From SCSIO-59966 sp046566185 (GTDB taxonomy: Bacteria > Actinomycetota > Actinomycetes > Actinomycetales > SCSIO-59966), in NCBI GenBank assembly GCA_046566185.1, contig JBKHXE010000038.1:1-34451 (forward strand): a stretch of 34,451 nt of DNA. Reading direction: 5' to 3'. Under the pieces are notes generated by a model. That model saw nothing but the letters and a program-made list of their open reading frames with translations, was not told where the DNA came from and searched no databases. The translations under genes were made by a program, and so were the position numbers. Below are positions 8,297 through 15,255 of the stretch, piece after piece (within the stretch, counting starts at the first letter, position 1; every line of letters starts with the position of its first letter).

Positions 8297-8671
8297 TCAG
8301 GAGATCTTGCGCAGCTCGAACCAGACTCGCTTGCCACCGTTCCCGGTGCGGCAGCCCCACCGGTCCGACAGCGACTCGACGAGGTGCAGACCCCGTCCGT
8401 CGACGTCGGTGGGGGCGGCGTGGCGCGGAGTCACGGTGCCGCGCGACTCGTCGTCCACCTCGACCCGGAGGCCGCGGTGGCCGACGCCGGCCCGCAGCCG
8501 GACCGGCGCGGAGCCGTGACGGATCGCGTTGGTGACGAGCTCACTGGTGAGGAGGACCGCCACCTCGGCGTCCTCCCCGTCGATGCCCCAGCCCCGCAGC
8601 GCACGGGCGAGGACCCGGCGCGCCCGGCCCACCTCACGTGGCCCGTTGCCGAGCTCGGCGATCAGCTCCAC
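8297..8671 (-). CDS. RsbW-like ATP-binding protein (HATPase_c_2)
   Basis: A 124-residue single-domain GHKL ATPase of the anti-sigma-factor/serine-kinase type that is abundant in actinobacteria. The N box is LLTSELVTNAIRHG (about 50-63) and the G1 region is DVDGRGLHLVESLSDRWG (about 93-110). No sigma factor or anti-anti-sigma (STAS) gene is adjacent, so its partner must be elsewhere. GTG 8671 is chosen because GACAAT lies 7 nt upstream with a TTTACA 16 nt before that, making a reasonable leaderless promoter. ATG 8701 would add ten residues but overlaps the -35. It is transcribed divergently from parA. Confidence 0.8.
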   Translation of the reverse strand: MELIAELGNGPREVGRARRVLARALRGWGIDGEDAEVAVLLTSELVTNAIRHGSAPVRLRAGVGHRGLRVEVDDESRGTVTPRHAAPTDVDGRGLHLVESLSDRWGCRTGNGGKRVWFELRKIS

Positions 8672-8678
8672 GGCGGCG

Positions 8679-8706
8679 ATTGTCCACCATGCGCGGGGCA
8701 TGTAAA
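8679..8706 (-). promoter_or_regulatory. Putative promoter for the RsbW-like gene
   Basis: Minus strand: TTTACA (8706-8701), a 16-nt spacer, GACAAT (8684-8679), then 7 nt to GTG 8671. It overlaps the candidate parA promoter on the other strand. Confidence 0.45.
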
Positions 8707-8708
8707 GA
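8680..8708 (+). promoter_or_regulatory. Putative parA promoter
   Basis: TTGTCC (8680-8685), a 17-nt spacer, then TAAAGA (8703-8708). This would start transcription near 8715 and leave a leader of about 60 nt containing the AAGGAGA ribosome-binding site. It physically overlaps the divergent promoter, so the two may exclude each other. Confidence 0.35.
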
Positions 8709-8777
8709 ATGGACCAAGCCCCGGCGCGCCGCCGGTGACGCGACGTGACGGCCATGCCACAGAAGGAGACTGACCTC

Positions 8778-9581
8778 GTGACGTTGACGCTGGCCGTGGC
8801 CAACCAGAAGGGCGGCGTGGCCAAGACCACGACCGTCGCGTCGCTCGGCGCGGCGTTCGCCGAGCAGGGCCTGCGGGTGCTGCTCGTCGACCTCGACCCG
8901 CAGGCGTGCCTGACCTTCTCCCTGGGCATCGACCCGGACGACGTCGAGGTGTCGGCGCACGACGTGCTGACCGGCTCGGCGTCGGCGTCGGACGCCGTGG
9001 TGGAGGCCGAGGACGGCGTCGACCTGCTGCCGTCGGCGATCGACCTGGCCGGCACCGAGGCGATGCTCCTGGCACGCCCGGGCCGGGAGTTCGTCCTGCG
9101 CGGCGTCCTGGAACCGCTGCGCGCCGGCTACGAGGTGGTGCTGCTGGACTGCTCGCCGTCCCTCGGCGTGCTGACGCTGAACGCGCTCACCGCGGCCGAC
9201 GAGGTCGTCGTCCCGCTGCAGTGCGAGATGCTCAGCCACCGCGGGGTGGGTCAGCTGCTCGACACGATCGCCGACGTGCAGCGGGTGCTCAACCGCGACC
9301 TGGTCGTCCGGGGGCTGCTGCCGACGATGTTCGACGGCCGGACGACGCACGCCCGTGCCGTCCTGGCCGACGTCGAGCAGCGCTACGGCCTGCCGGTGCT
9401 CCGCCCCGCCATCCCCAAGTCGGTCCGGTTCGCCGAGGCTCCGGCCCTCGGCCGGTCGGTGCTGGCGACGTCACGCTCCTCGAAGGGCGCCGACGCCTAC
9501 CGCGCGGTCGCCGCGGCGCTGATGAGCACGTGGGGCATCGGCCCGGGACGCCGGGCCACCCGTCGACCCGCCGGCCGCTGA
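8778..9581 (+). CDS. Orphan ParA/Soj-family ATPase
   Basis: A 267-residue ParA-type P-loop ATPase with the deviant Walker A KGGVAKTT at residues 11-18 (signature Lys11 and catalytic Lys16), Walker A' VDLDPQAC near 40, and Walker B VVLLDCSPSLG near 120. Proteins of this kind switch between ATP-bound dimers on DNA or membrane to position cargo. No parB or parS is visible beside it, so it is not the chromosomal parAB pair; its position matches the ParA-like Rv3213c in the M. tuberculosis block. GTG 8778 is chosen because AAGGAGA is 8 nt upstream; GTG 8745 and ATG 8754 lack this. It converges on the helicase gene. Confidence 0.88.
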   Translation: MTLTLAVANQKGGVAKTTTVASLGAAFAEQGLRVLLVDLDPQACLTFSLGIDPDDVEVSAHDVLTGSASASDAVVEAEDGVDLLPSAIDLAGTEAMLLARPGREFVLRGVLEPLRAGYEVVLLDCSPSLGVLTLNALTAADEVVVPLQCEMLSHRGVGQLLDTIADVQRVLNRDLVVRGLLPTMFDGRTTHARAVLADVEQRYGLPVLRPAIPKSVRFAEAPALGRSVLATSRSSKGADAYRAVAAALMSTWGIGPGRRATRRPAGR

Positions 9582-9594
9582 GGCGCCGTCCCGG

Positions 9595-11277
9595 TCAGGC
9601 CTCCTGGCCGGCGGCGGGAGCCCCCTGGCCGCCGCCGCTGCGGCCCCGGCCCCCGCGCCGCCGGCGCCGCCGCCGCGGGGCATCGCCGTCCTGGCCGGGC
9701 TCGGCCGGGGCGCCGTGGGGCGCCTGCGCCGGGGTGTCGTCACCGGCCGGGCGGTCCTGCTCGTCGCGTCCGCCCCGCGTGCGGCGCCGCTGCCGGTCGC
9801 GGCGTGGGCGCTCCGTCGTGGCCTCGCGCTCGCCGGCCTTGCCGCCCTCGCCGGCCTTGCCGCCCTCGCCGCGCCCGCCGGCCTTGCCGCGCCCGCCCTC
9901 GGGGCGGCGCCGGCCGGTCTCGCCGAGGTCCTCGAGCTCCTCGGCGTCCAGGCCCTCGAGCGTGCGCGCCGAGCGCGGCAGGACGCCGCGGGTGCCGGTG
10001 GGGATCTCGAGGTCCGCGAAGAGGTGCGGCGAGGTGGAGTAGGTCTCCTGCGGCTCGGGGATGCCGAGGTCCAGGGCACGGTTGACCATCGACCACCGGC
10101 TCAGCTCGTCCCAGTCGACGAACGTGACGGCGGTGCCGGTGTTGCCGGCGCGGGCCGTGCGGCCGATCCGGTGCAGGTAGGTCTTCTCGTCCTCCGGGCA
10201 CTGGTAGTTCACGACGTGCGTCACGTCGTCCACGTCGATGCCGCGGGCCGCCACGTCGGTGGCCACCAGGACGTCGATCTTGCCCTTGCGGAACGCGCGC
10301 AGCGCCTGCTCGCGGGCCCCCTGGCCCAGGTCCCCGTGCAGGGAGCCGGCGGCGAAGCCGCGCTCGGTGAGCTGGTCGGCGACGTTGGCGGCCGTCCGCT
10401 TGGTGCGGGCGAAGACGATGGACCGGCCGCGGCCCCTGGCCTGCAGGATGCGCGCCAGCACCTCGATCTTGTCGAGGGCGTGGGCCCGGTACACGAACTG
10501 CGTCACCGCCTCGACGGTGTGGCCGCCCTCGTCGGGGTGCGACGCGCGGATGTGGGTCGGTTGCGTCATGTAGCGGCGGGCGAGCGCCACGACGGCGCCC
10601 GGCATGGTCGCCGAGAAGAGCATCGTGTGCCGGCCGGCCGGGGTGAGGGAGAGCAGCCGCTCGACGTCCGGCAGGAAGCCGAGGTCCAGCATCTCGTCGG
10701 CCTCGTCGAGCACCACGCCGCGGGCGTGGCGCAGCTCGAGATGGCCCTGCTGGGCCAGGTCGAGCAGACGGCCCGGCGTGCCGACGACGATCTCGACGCC
10801 CCTGCGCAGGGCCTCGACCTGCGGCTCGTACGCCCGCCCGCCGTAGACGGTCAGCACCCGTGCCGCGCGCTGGGCGGCGGCGGCCCCGAGGTCGCCGGCG
10901 ACCTGCACGGCCAGCTCGCGGGTCGGGACGACGACGAGCGCCTGCGGCGCGCCGGGTGCGGCCAGGTCGTCCCAGCCGGGCTCGCCGGGTCCGACGACGC
11001 GCTGCAGGAGCGGGATGCCGAAGCCGAGGGTCTTGCCGGTGCCGGTCTTGGCCTGGCCGATGATGTCGTGGCCGGCGAGGGCGACCGGCAGGGTCATCGC
11101 CTGGATGGGGAAGGGGTGGGTGATGCCGACGCGGGCGAGGGCCTCGGCGATCTGCGGCTGGACGCCGTAGTCGGCGAAGGTCTGCTCCGCGAGGTCCTCG
11201 GGGCTGGGGGCCTGCGACTCGTCGATCGCCGGCTGCGCCAGGTCGTCGTCTGTGGTGGTCAGGGTGGTGTCGGACAC
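9595..11277 (-). CDS. DEAD-box RNA helicase (RhlE-like)
   Basis: A 560-residue ATP-dependent RNA helicase, probably acting in ribosome assembly or RNA turnover. The Q motif ends at Gln59 (FPIQ). Motif I is AKTGTGKT (Lys82), Ia PTRELA near 119, Ib TPGR near 167, motif II DEAD at 191-194, motif III SAT near 225, and motif VI HRIGRTARAG near 375. From about residue 450 the protein becomes a basic, glycine-rich tail with GGKAGE repeats and a run of Arg residues near the end, probably a nonspecific RNA-binding tail. GTG 11277 follows GAGG at 9 nt; GTG 11292 is an alternative. A 203-nt divergent region separates it from the ferritin-like gene. Confidence 0.92.
   Translation of the reverse strand: MSDTTLTTTDDDLAQPAIDESQAPSPEDLAEQTFADYGVQPQIAEALARVGITHPFPIQAMTLPVALAGHDIIGQAKTGTGKTLGFGIPLLQRVVGPGEPGWDDLAAPGAPQALVVVPTRELAVQVAGDLGAAAAQRAARVLTVYGGRAYEPQVEALRRGVEIVVGTPGRLLDLAQQGHLELRHARGVVLDEADEMLDLGFLPDVERLLSLTPAGRHTMLFSATMPGAVVALARRYMTQPTHIRASHPDEGGHTVEAVTQFVYRAHALDKIEVLARILQARGRGRSIVFARTKRTAANVADQLTERGFAAGSLHGDLGQGAREQALRAFRKGKIDVLVATDVAARGIDVDDVTHVVNYQCPEDEKTYLHRIGRTARAGNTGTAVTFVDWDELSRWSMVNRALDLGIPEPQETYSTSPHLFADLEIPTGTRGVLPRSARTLEGLDAEELEDLGETGRRRPEGGRGKAGGRGEGGKAGEGGKAGEREATTERPRRDRQRRRTRGGRDEQDRPAGDDTPAQAPHGAPAEPGQDGDAPRRRRRRRGGRGRSGGGQGAPAAGQEA
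9831..9893 (-). repeat. 18-nt tandem repeats encoding GGKAGE units
   Basis: Two exact consecutive 18-nt units (9831-9848 and 9849-9866), then a 9-nt insert and a third, slightly changed unit (9876-9893), lie in the helicase tail. The perfect copies suggest recent expansion; unit number may vary between strains. Confidence 0.75.
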
Positions 11278-11466
11278 GGGTGAACGCCTCACATCTCGGT
11301 GCGGGGGCCTCGCGCCGGGCGCCGTCCGCGCCCTGGACGCGGCTCCGGCGAACGGCCGGCGGGCCGCTCCGCAGTGGGTCGGCAGCCGATCGTGGCTCGC
11401 GACCGGTCAACCGAGGTACCCGGCCAGGGTAGCCGCCAGGAGGCCGTCGACCTACTCGGGCGTCGT

Positions 11467-11472
11467 TAGGCT
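11467..11472 (+). promoter_or_regulatory. -10 box TAGGCT for the ferritin-like gene
   Basis: TAGGCT is followed by 8 nt and ATG 11481. No Shine-Dalgarno is visible. Confidence 0.4.
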
Positions 11473-11480
11473 CCCCGGTC

Positions 11481-12173
11481 ATGGCTGACGACGCGGCTGC
11501 GGCACCCGACTACAACACCGCGGTGGTGGACCTGCTGGGCGCCCTCGCCTACGGCGAGATCACCGCCTTCACCCGGCTGGCCGAGGACGCCGAGCTGGCG
11601 CCGACGCTGCCGGACAAGGCGAAGCTGGGGCGCATCGCCGTCCAGGAATTCGGCCACTTCGAGCTGCTGGTCGCCCGGCTCAGGGAGATGGGCGCCGACC
11701 CCGAGCAGGCGATGCTGCCGTTCGTCGCGGCCGTCGACGCCTTCCACGAGCGCACCGCGCCGAGCACGTGGCTCGAGGGGCTGGTCAAGGCGTACGTCGG
11801 CGACGGCATCGCGACCGACTTCTACCGGGAGATCTCCCGGTTCGTCGACGACTCGACGCGCGAGCTCGTCGAGCAGGTGCTCGAGGACGCCGGGCACGCG
11901 GACTTCGTCGTGACGGCGGTGCGGGCGGCCATCGACAGCGACCCGCGCGTCGCAGGTCGGCTGGCCCTGTGGGGTCGCCGGCTCGTCGGGGAGGCGCTGA
12001 GCCAGGCGCAGCGGGTGGCCGCCGACCGTGACGCGCTGGCGGCCCTGATGGTCGGCGGCCTGTCCGGCGGCCCGAACGTGCCGGGGGCCGACCTGGCCGA
12101 GGTGGGGCGCATGTTCGCCCGGCTGACCGAGAACCACACCCGGCGGATGAGCCGGCTCGGCCTCACCGCCTGA
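11481..12173 (+). CDS. Ferritin-like diiron-fold protein (Rv3210c-type)
   Basis: A 230-residue ferritin-like protein. Helices carry likely diiron ligands Glu26 (YGEITAF), Glu56 and His59 (QEFGHFE), and a second set near YVGDGIATDFY (105-115) and LEDAGHADF (134-142). The family is often described as ferritin-like fold-containing or tRNA-hydroxylase-like (MiaE superfamily). A redox or hydroxylase role is possible, but the substrate is unknown. Its place beside an RhlE-type helicase and near DUF3107 and TetR matches the M. tuberculosis Rv3208-Rv3211 neighbourhood. ATG 11481 has a TAGGCT box 8 nt upstream. A strong hairpin follows the stop. Confidence 0.82.
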   Translation: MADDAAAAPDYNTAVVDLLGALAYGEITAFTRLAEDAELAPTLPDKAKLGRIAVQEFGHFELLVARLREMGADPEQAMLPFVAAVDAFHERTAPSTWLEGLVKAYVGDGIATDFYREISRFVDDSTRELVEQVLEDAGHADFVVTAVRAAIDSDPRVAGRLALWGRRLVGEALSQAQRVAADRDALAALMVGGLSGGPNVPGADLAEVGRMFARLTENHTRRMSRLGLTA

Positions 12174-12195
12174 GCGGCCGGGTCCGCCGGACGAC

Positions 12196-12229
12196 GAAGG
12201 CCGCCACCCCGGCGGGGGTGGCGGCCTTC
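12196..12229. terminator. Bidirectional hairpin terminator
   Basis: A perfect 15-bp stem (12196-12210 with 12215-12229) closed by a GGCG tetraloop lies between the ends of the convergent ferritin-like and YmgE-like genes. There is no U-run on either strand, as is common in high-GC actinobacteria. Confidence 0.8.
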
Positions 12230-12243
12230 GCGCGACGACCGGC

Positions 12244-12510
12244 TCAGGCGCGCAGCCCCCGGCGCCCGCTGGTGCCGCCCACGATCGCGACGCCGATCGC
12301 GGCCAGGACCACCTGGACGATGAGCGTGATGAGGAAGTTGTCGGTGCCCAGCAGCGCGCTGGCCAGCCACGTCCCGAGCAGCGCGGCCACGATGCCGACG
12401 ACGATCGTCAGCAGGATGCCCATGTTCTGCTTGCCCGGGGCCACGAGCCGCCCCAGGACGCCGATGACGGCGCCGACGATGATCGCGGTGATGATCCCGG
12501 TGATCTCCAC
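12244..12510 (-). CDS. GlsB/YeaQ/YmgE family membrane protein
   Basis: An 88-residue small membrane protein with three hydrophobic segments (about 5-22, 32-52 and 58-78) rich in Gly, Ile, Val and Ala, and the family's GxLxRLVAPGKQNMGILLT loop between the first two. Members are transglycosylase-associated or stress-response proteins in other bacteria; the molecular role is unclear. GTG 12510 follows GGGAGGG at good spacing. It is transcribed away from DUF3107 toward the shared hairpin terminator. Confidence 0.88.
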   Translation of the reverse strand: MEITGIITAIIVGAVIGVLGRLVAPGKQNMGILLTIVVGIVAALLGTWLASALLGTDNFLITLIVQVVLAAIGVAIVGGTSGRRGLRA

Positions 12511-12613
12511 TGATGTCCCTCCCGGATGTCGGAGAGCGGCTGCTCCCGGTGGTGATCAACGTGGCACGTCCCCGGACGCGCCGCCACCGGAAAGGGGCCG
12601 GGCCCGGCTCGGG

Positions 12614-12838
12614 TCAGAGGGCGCCGAAGCCCACTCGTCCGCGCTCCTCGACGCCGATCTCCACGTAGGCGATGGCGGCGACCGGGACGACGACGAGCCG
12701 GCCGCGGTCGTCGTGGAGCTTGAGCACCGTGCCCCCGGCAAGGCTCGCGTCGACCGCCTCGGCGACCTCCTCCGGCGACTGGCTCGACTCGATGACGATC
12801 TCGCGGGGCGTGTTCTGGACGCCGATCTTGACCTCCAC
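12614..12838 (-). CDS. DUF3107 protein (TB9.4-like)
   Basis: A 74-residue protein starting VEVKIGVQNTPREIVIES, containing a short helix SPEEVAEAVDASL and ending VEIGVEERGRVGFG. This is the DUF3107 family, called TB9.4/Rv3208A in M. tuberculosis, whose function is unknown. GTG 12838 is chosen because AGAGGAAG lies about 8 nt upstream and the family starts there; the frame is open upstream without similarity. It lies 43 nt downstream of the tetR gene on the same strand and is probably co-transcribed with it. Confidence 0.88.
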   Translation of the reverse strand: MEVKIGVQNTPREIVIESSQSPEEVAEAVDASLAGGTVLKLHDDRGRLVVVPVAAIAYVEIGVEERGRVGFGAL

Positions 12839-12881
12839 GGGAGGGCTTCCTCTCAGCTCGGGGTCGGTGCGGGGACCTATC

Positions 12882-13547
12882 TCACCATCCGGCAGCGGGG
12901 TCGGCGGCGCTGCCCTGGGCCTCGTGCTTGGGGAACCCACCGAGCCCCCGCCAGGACAGCTGTGCGGTGAGCCGCTCCGCCTCCGAGCGGGGGATGCCGC
13001 GACCCGACTGCAGCCAGTACCGCGCGGTCACCTGCGCCATGCCGGTGAGCGCCATGCCGAGCAGCTCGGACTCCTCCCGGGGCAGGCCGGTGTCCTCACC
13101 GATGACGTCGGCGATGGCCTCGGCGCACAGCCGCTCGAGGCGGTCGACGCGCTCGCGCACGGCGGAGTCGTTGGTGAGGTCGGACTCGAACACCAGGCGG
13201 AAGGGGGCGTCCTCGCGGTCGACGAAGGCGAAGTACGCGCCGATGGTGGCCGCCACCCGCAGCTTGTTGTCGTGCGTGGAGTCCAAACCGCGCCGGACGG
13301 CCACCAGCAGCTCGTCGATGTGCCGGTCGAGGATCGCCAGGTAGAGGTCGAGCTTGCCCGGGAAGTGCTGGTACAGCACCGGCTTGCTCACGCCGGCGCG
13401 GTCGGCGATCTCGTCCATCGCCGCCGCGTGGTAGCCGTTCTCGACGAACACCTCCTGCGCGGCGACCAGGAGCTGCGCGCGCCGGGCACTCCGCGGCAGC
13501 CGGGCACCACGGGCCGGTGGTTCGCTGGTCTGGGGGTCCAGGGCCAC
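12882..13547 (-). CDS. TetR-family transcriptional regulator (Rv3208-like)
   Basis: A 221-residue TetR repressor. The N-terminal helix-turn-helix spans about residues 22-66 with AMDEIADRAGVSKPVLYQHF as the recognition region. The remainder is an all-helical ligand domain. GTG 13547 is chosen: the family starts near here, and GAAGGG lies upstream. The frame remains open far upstream only because of GC bias. Short CACGGACG repeats and two inverted repeats lie in the 136-nt region shared with the divergent hypothetical gene and are candidate autoregulatory operators. DUF3107 follows on the same strand. The ligand is unknown. Confidence 0.88.
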   Translation of the reverse strand: MALDPQTSEPPARGARLPRSARRAQLLVAAQEVFVENGYHAAAMDEIADRAGVSKPVLYQHFPGKLDLYLAILDRHIDELLVAVRRGLDSTHDNKLRVAATIGAYFAFVDREDAPFRLVFESDLTNDSAVRERVDRLERLCAEAIADVIGEDTGLPREESELLGMALTGMAQVTARYWLQSGRGIPRSEAERLTAQLSWRGLGGFPKHEAQGSAADPAAGW

Positions 13548-13584
13548 GGACGACCACCCTTCGCTGAGAGCTGCACACGGACGG
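13545..13584. repeat. CACGGACG motif copies at the tetR start
   Basis: CACGGACG occurs at 13545-13552 (overlapping the tetR start codon) and CACGGACGG at 13576-13584. The same 9-mer recurs at 13619 and, inverted, at 13640. Four copies in 104 nt are more than expected and suggest binding sites. Confidence 0.4.
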
Positions 13585-13593
13585 CTCGACGCC

Positions 13594-13660
13594 GACAGCG
13601 CATCGTACGGGCGGGTAACACGGACGGGTGAGTCCCCGACCGTCCGTGCCGTGCGCTGTC
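13594..13660. promoter_or_regulatory. Candidate TetR operator: two interleaved inverted repeats
   Basis: Inverted repeat A is CACGGACGG (13619-13627) with CCGTCCGTG (13640-13648). Inverted repeat B is GACAGCGCA (13594-13602) with TGCGCTGTC (13652-13660). Both are exact 9-bp matches between the divergent tetR and hypothetical genes. A TACGAT (minus strand, 13607-13602) could be the tetR -10. Binding by this TetR is inference. Confidence 0.45.
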
Positions 13661-13671
13661 CTGCGGGATGG

Positions 13672-13677
13672 GACACT
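13672..13677 (+). promoter_or_regulatory. -10-like box GACACT
   Basis: GACACT lies 6 nt before GTG 13684 and resembles the GACAAT box of the RsbW-like gene. It is a weak match to the usual TANNNT. Confidence 0.25.
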
Positions 13678-13683
13678 GCCCGC

Positions 13684-14415
13684 GTGACCGGTGTCGAGCG
13701 AGAGCCCGGGGCCCAGGTCGCCGAGGTGGTGCGAGCCGCGCTCGCCGTCCCGGGGGTGGCGGCGGTGCGGATCGAGCCCGACGAGACGGGTGGCCCGGCC
13801 CTGCTCCGACTGGAGCTGGCGCCCGGTGCCGACGAGCAGGAGGTCGCGGACGCCGTGGACGCGAGGTTGCGTGACCAGCCGCAGGTGTTCTCGGGGACCC
13901 TGCGGTCGCCCGTCGCGTCCAACGGAGCGCCCGAGCCCCCCGCCGCGGCGCCGTCCGAACCGGCCCAGACGGCTCCCTCGCCGGTCCCCGGACCGCGACC
14001 CGTCGCCGTCGACGCGCCCGAGCACGGGCGTCTCGTGCTCGAGCGCGTGCAGCAGGTCACCGAGGGCATGACGACCACGACCACCGTCGTCCTCCTGCAC
14101 GGCGACGACCGGCACACCGGCGTCGCCGAGGGCGCCGCCACGGTCGGGGGGGCCCACCGGGCACTGGCCACGGCCACCGCGCGCGCCGTCGAGTCCGCGG
14201 CCGCCGGGCGACTCCGCCTGGACATCGAGGCCGCCGACGTGGTGACGATGGCCGGGGAGCGGACCGCCCTCGTGCTCGTCAGCGTGCTCACCGCTCGCGG
14301 GCCGGAGCGGCTGACCGGCGCGGTGCTCTCCGGTGACGACCCCGGCCGCGCCGTCGTCAAGGCGGTGCTCGCCGCCTGCAACCGCCGCGTCTCCCTCGAG
14401 CTGGCCGCCGGCTGA
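13684..14415 (+). CDS. Conserved hypothetical protein, two alpha/beta modules
   Basis: A 243-residue cytoplasmic protein without signal or membrane segments. The N-terminal ~60 residues look like a small beta-alpha-beta domain (VRAALAVPGVAAVRIEPDE, then LRLELAPGADEQEVADAVD). A Pro/Ala-rich linker covers about 80-112. The C-terminal domain (about 115-243) alternates strands and helices, with ERVQQVTEG, LATATARAVESAA and VLAACNRRVSLEL. I recall similar uncharacterised actinobacterial proteins but no function. GTG 13684 is chosen because GACACT sits 6 nt upstream; GTG 13651 would add eleven residues. It is divergent from tetR and shares its operator region, so it may be a TetR target. Confidence 0.72.
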   Translation: MTGVEREPGAQVAEVVRAALAVPGVAAVRIEPDETGGPALLRLELAPGADEQEVADAVDARLRDQPQVFSGTLRSPVASNGAPEPPAAAPSEPAQTAPSPVPGPRPVAVDAPEHGRLVLERVQQVTEGMTTTTTVVLLHGDDRHTGVAEGAATVGGAHRALATATARAVESAAAGRLRLDIEAADVVTMAGERTALVLVSVLTARGPERLTGAVLSGDDPGRAVVKAVLAACNRRVSLELAAG

Positions 14416-14454
14416 CCCGCCAGGGTCGACGCTCGCCTCCGCGGCCGCCGTGAC

Positions 14455-15255
14455 ATGCTCGGAGTCGTGCTCGCGCTCCGCCCGCGCCCGTCCGCCGTCG
14501 TCGCGTGCCTCGCGTCGGCGGCGCTGACGGCCGCCTGCGGAGGGGCCGAGGTGACGTCCACGCCGCAGGGGGAGGGCTCGCCGGCGCCGGTCGCGGCCGA
14601 GCGGACCGCGCCGCCCGGCCAGGCCGCGCCGTCCGGCGCCCCGCGGTCCGAGGCGACGCCGTCCGAGGAGACGCCGGCGACGACGGCGAGCCCGGAGCCG
14701 CCGACTCCCGACGAGCTCGCCGGCGTGCTCGCCCGCGACGTCCCCGCCCGGGGCAGCGGCGGCACGGTCGTCGTCCCCGGCGCCCAGCCGGCGCCCGGGG
14801 CGGGGGAGGAGCACCGGGTGCGCGTCGAGGTCGAGGGCGGGCTGCCGGTGGACGGCGGGGCGTTCGCGACGTTCGTGCTCGACACGCTCAACGACCCCCG
14901 CGGCTGGACGGCCGACGGCGCCACCTTCTCGCGCACGGACGGCGACGCGGACGTCGTCGTGGTGCTCGCCAGTCCCGAGACCTCGGCCGCGCTGTGCCGC
15001 CCGCTGCGCACCAACGGCACCCTGTCGTGCCGCAAGGGTGACCGGGCGGTCCTCACGCACTTCCGGTGGGTGAACGGGGCCGACGAGTTCGACGACCTGA
15101 CCGTGTACCGGCAGTACCTCGTCAACCACGAGGTGGGGCACTACCTGGGCCACGACCACGTCGGGTGCCCGCGCAGCGGGGCGCCCGCGCCCGTGATGCA
15201 GCAGCAGACGCTCATGGTGGCGCCCTGCGTCCCGAACGCGTGGCCGTACCCGTGA
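14455..15255 (+). CDS. Secreted DUF3152 putative metalloprotease (Rv3207c-like)
   Basis: A 266-residue exported protein. Residues 1-28 form a signal peptide ending LTAACGG; Cys28 could be lipidated, although Thr at -3 makes the lipobox imperfect. A Pro/Ala/Ser/Thr linker follows to about 95. The C-terminal DUF3152 domain holds HEVGHYLGH at 225-233, an HExxHxxGH zinc motif as in metzincin-like peptidases, and cysteines that probably pair outside the membrane. The substrate is unknown. GTG 14467 is an alternative start. Its stop overlaps the GTG of moeZ as GTGA (15252-15255), so an envelope protease and a cytoplasmic sulfur-activating enzyme are translated as neighbours, as in the M. tuberculosis Rv3207c-Rv3206c pair. 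Confidence 0.85.
   Translation: MLGVVLALRPRPSAVVACLASAALTAACGGAEVTSTPQGEGSPAPVAAERTAPPGQAAPSGAPRSEATPSEETPATTASPEPPTPDELAGVLARDVPARGSGGTVVVPGAQPAPGAGEEHRVRVEVEGGLPVDGGAFATFVLDTLNDPRGWTADGATFSRTDGDADVVVVLASPETSAALCRPLRTNGTLSCRKGDRAVLTHFRWVNGADEFDDLTVYRQYLVNHEVGHYLGHDHVGCPRSGAPAPVMQQQTLMVAPCVPNAWPYP

Noticed and set aside
9715..11283. A 522-codon plus-strand frame opposite the DEAD-box helicase
   Set aside because: It mirrors the helicase codons, and all recognisable motifs are on the minus strand.
12882..15125. A 747-codon minus-strand frame that would extend TetR upstream
   Set aside because: Only the last ~221 codons look like protein. The rest is antisense to the DUF3152 and hypothetical genes; the TetR starts at 13547.
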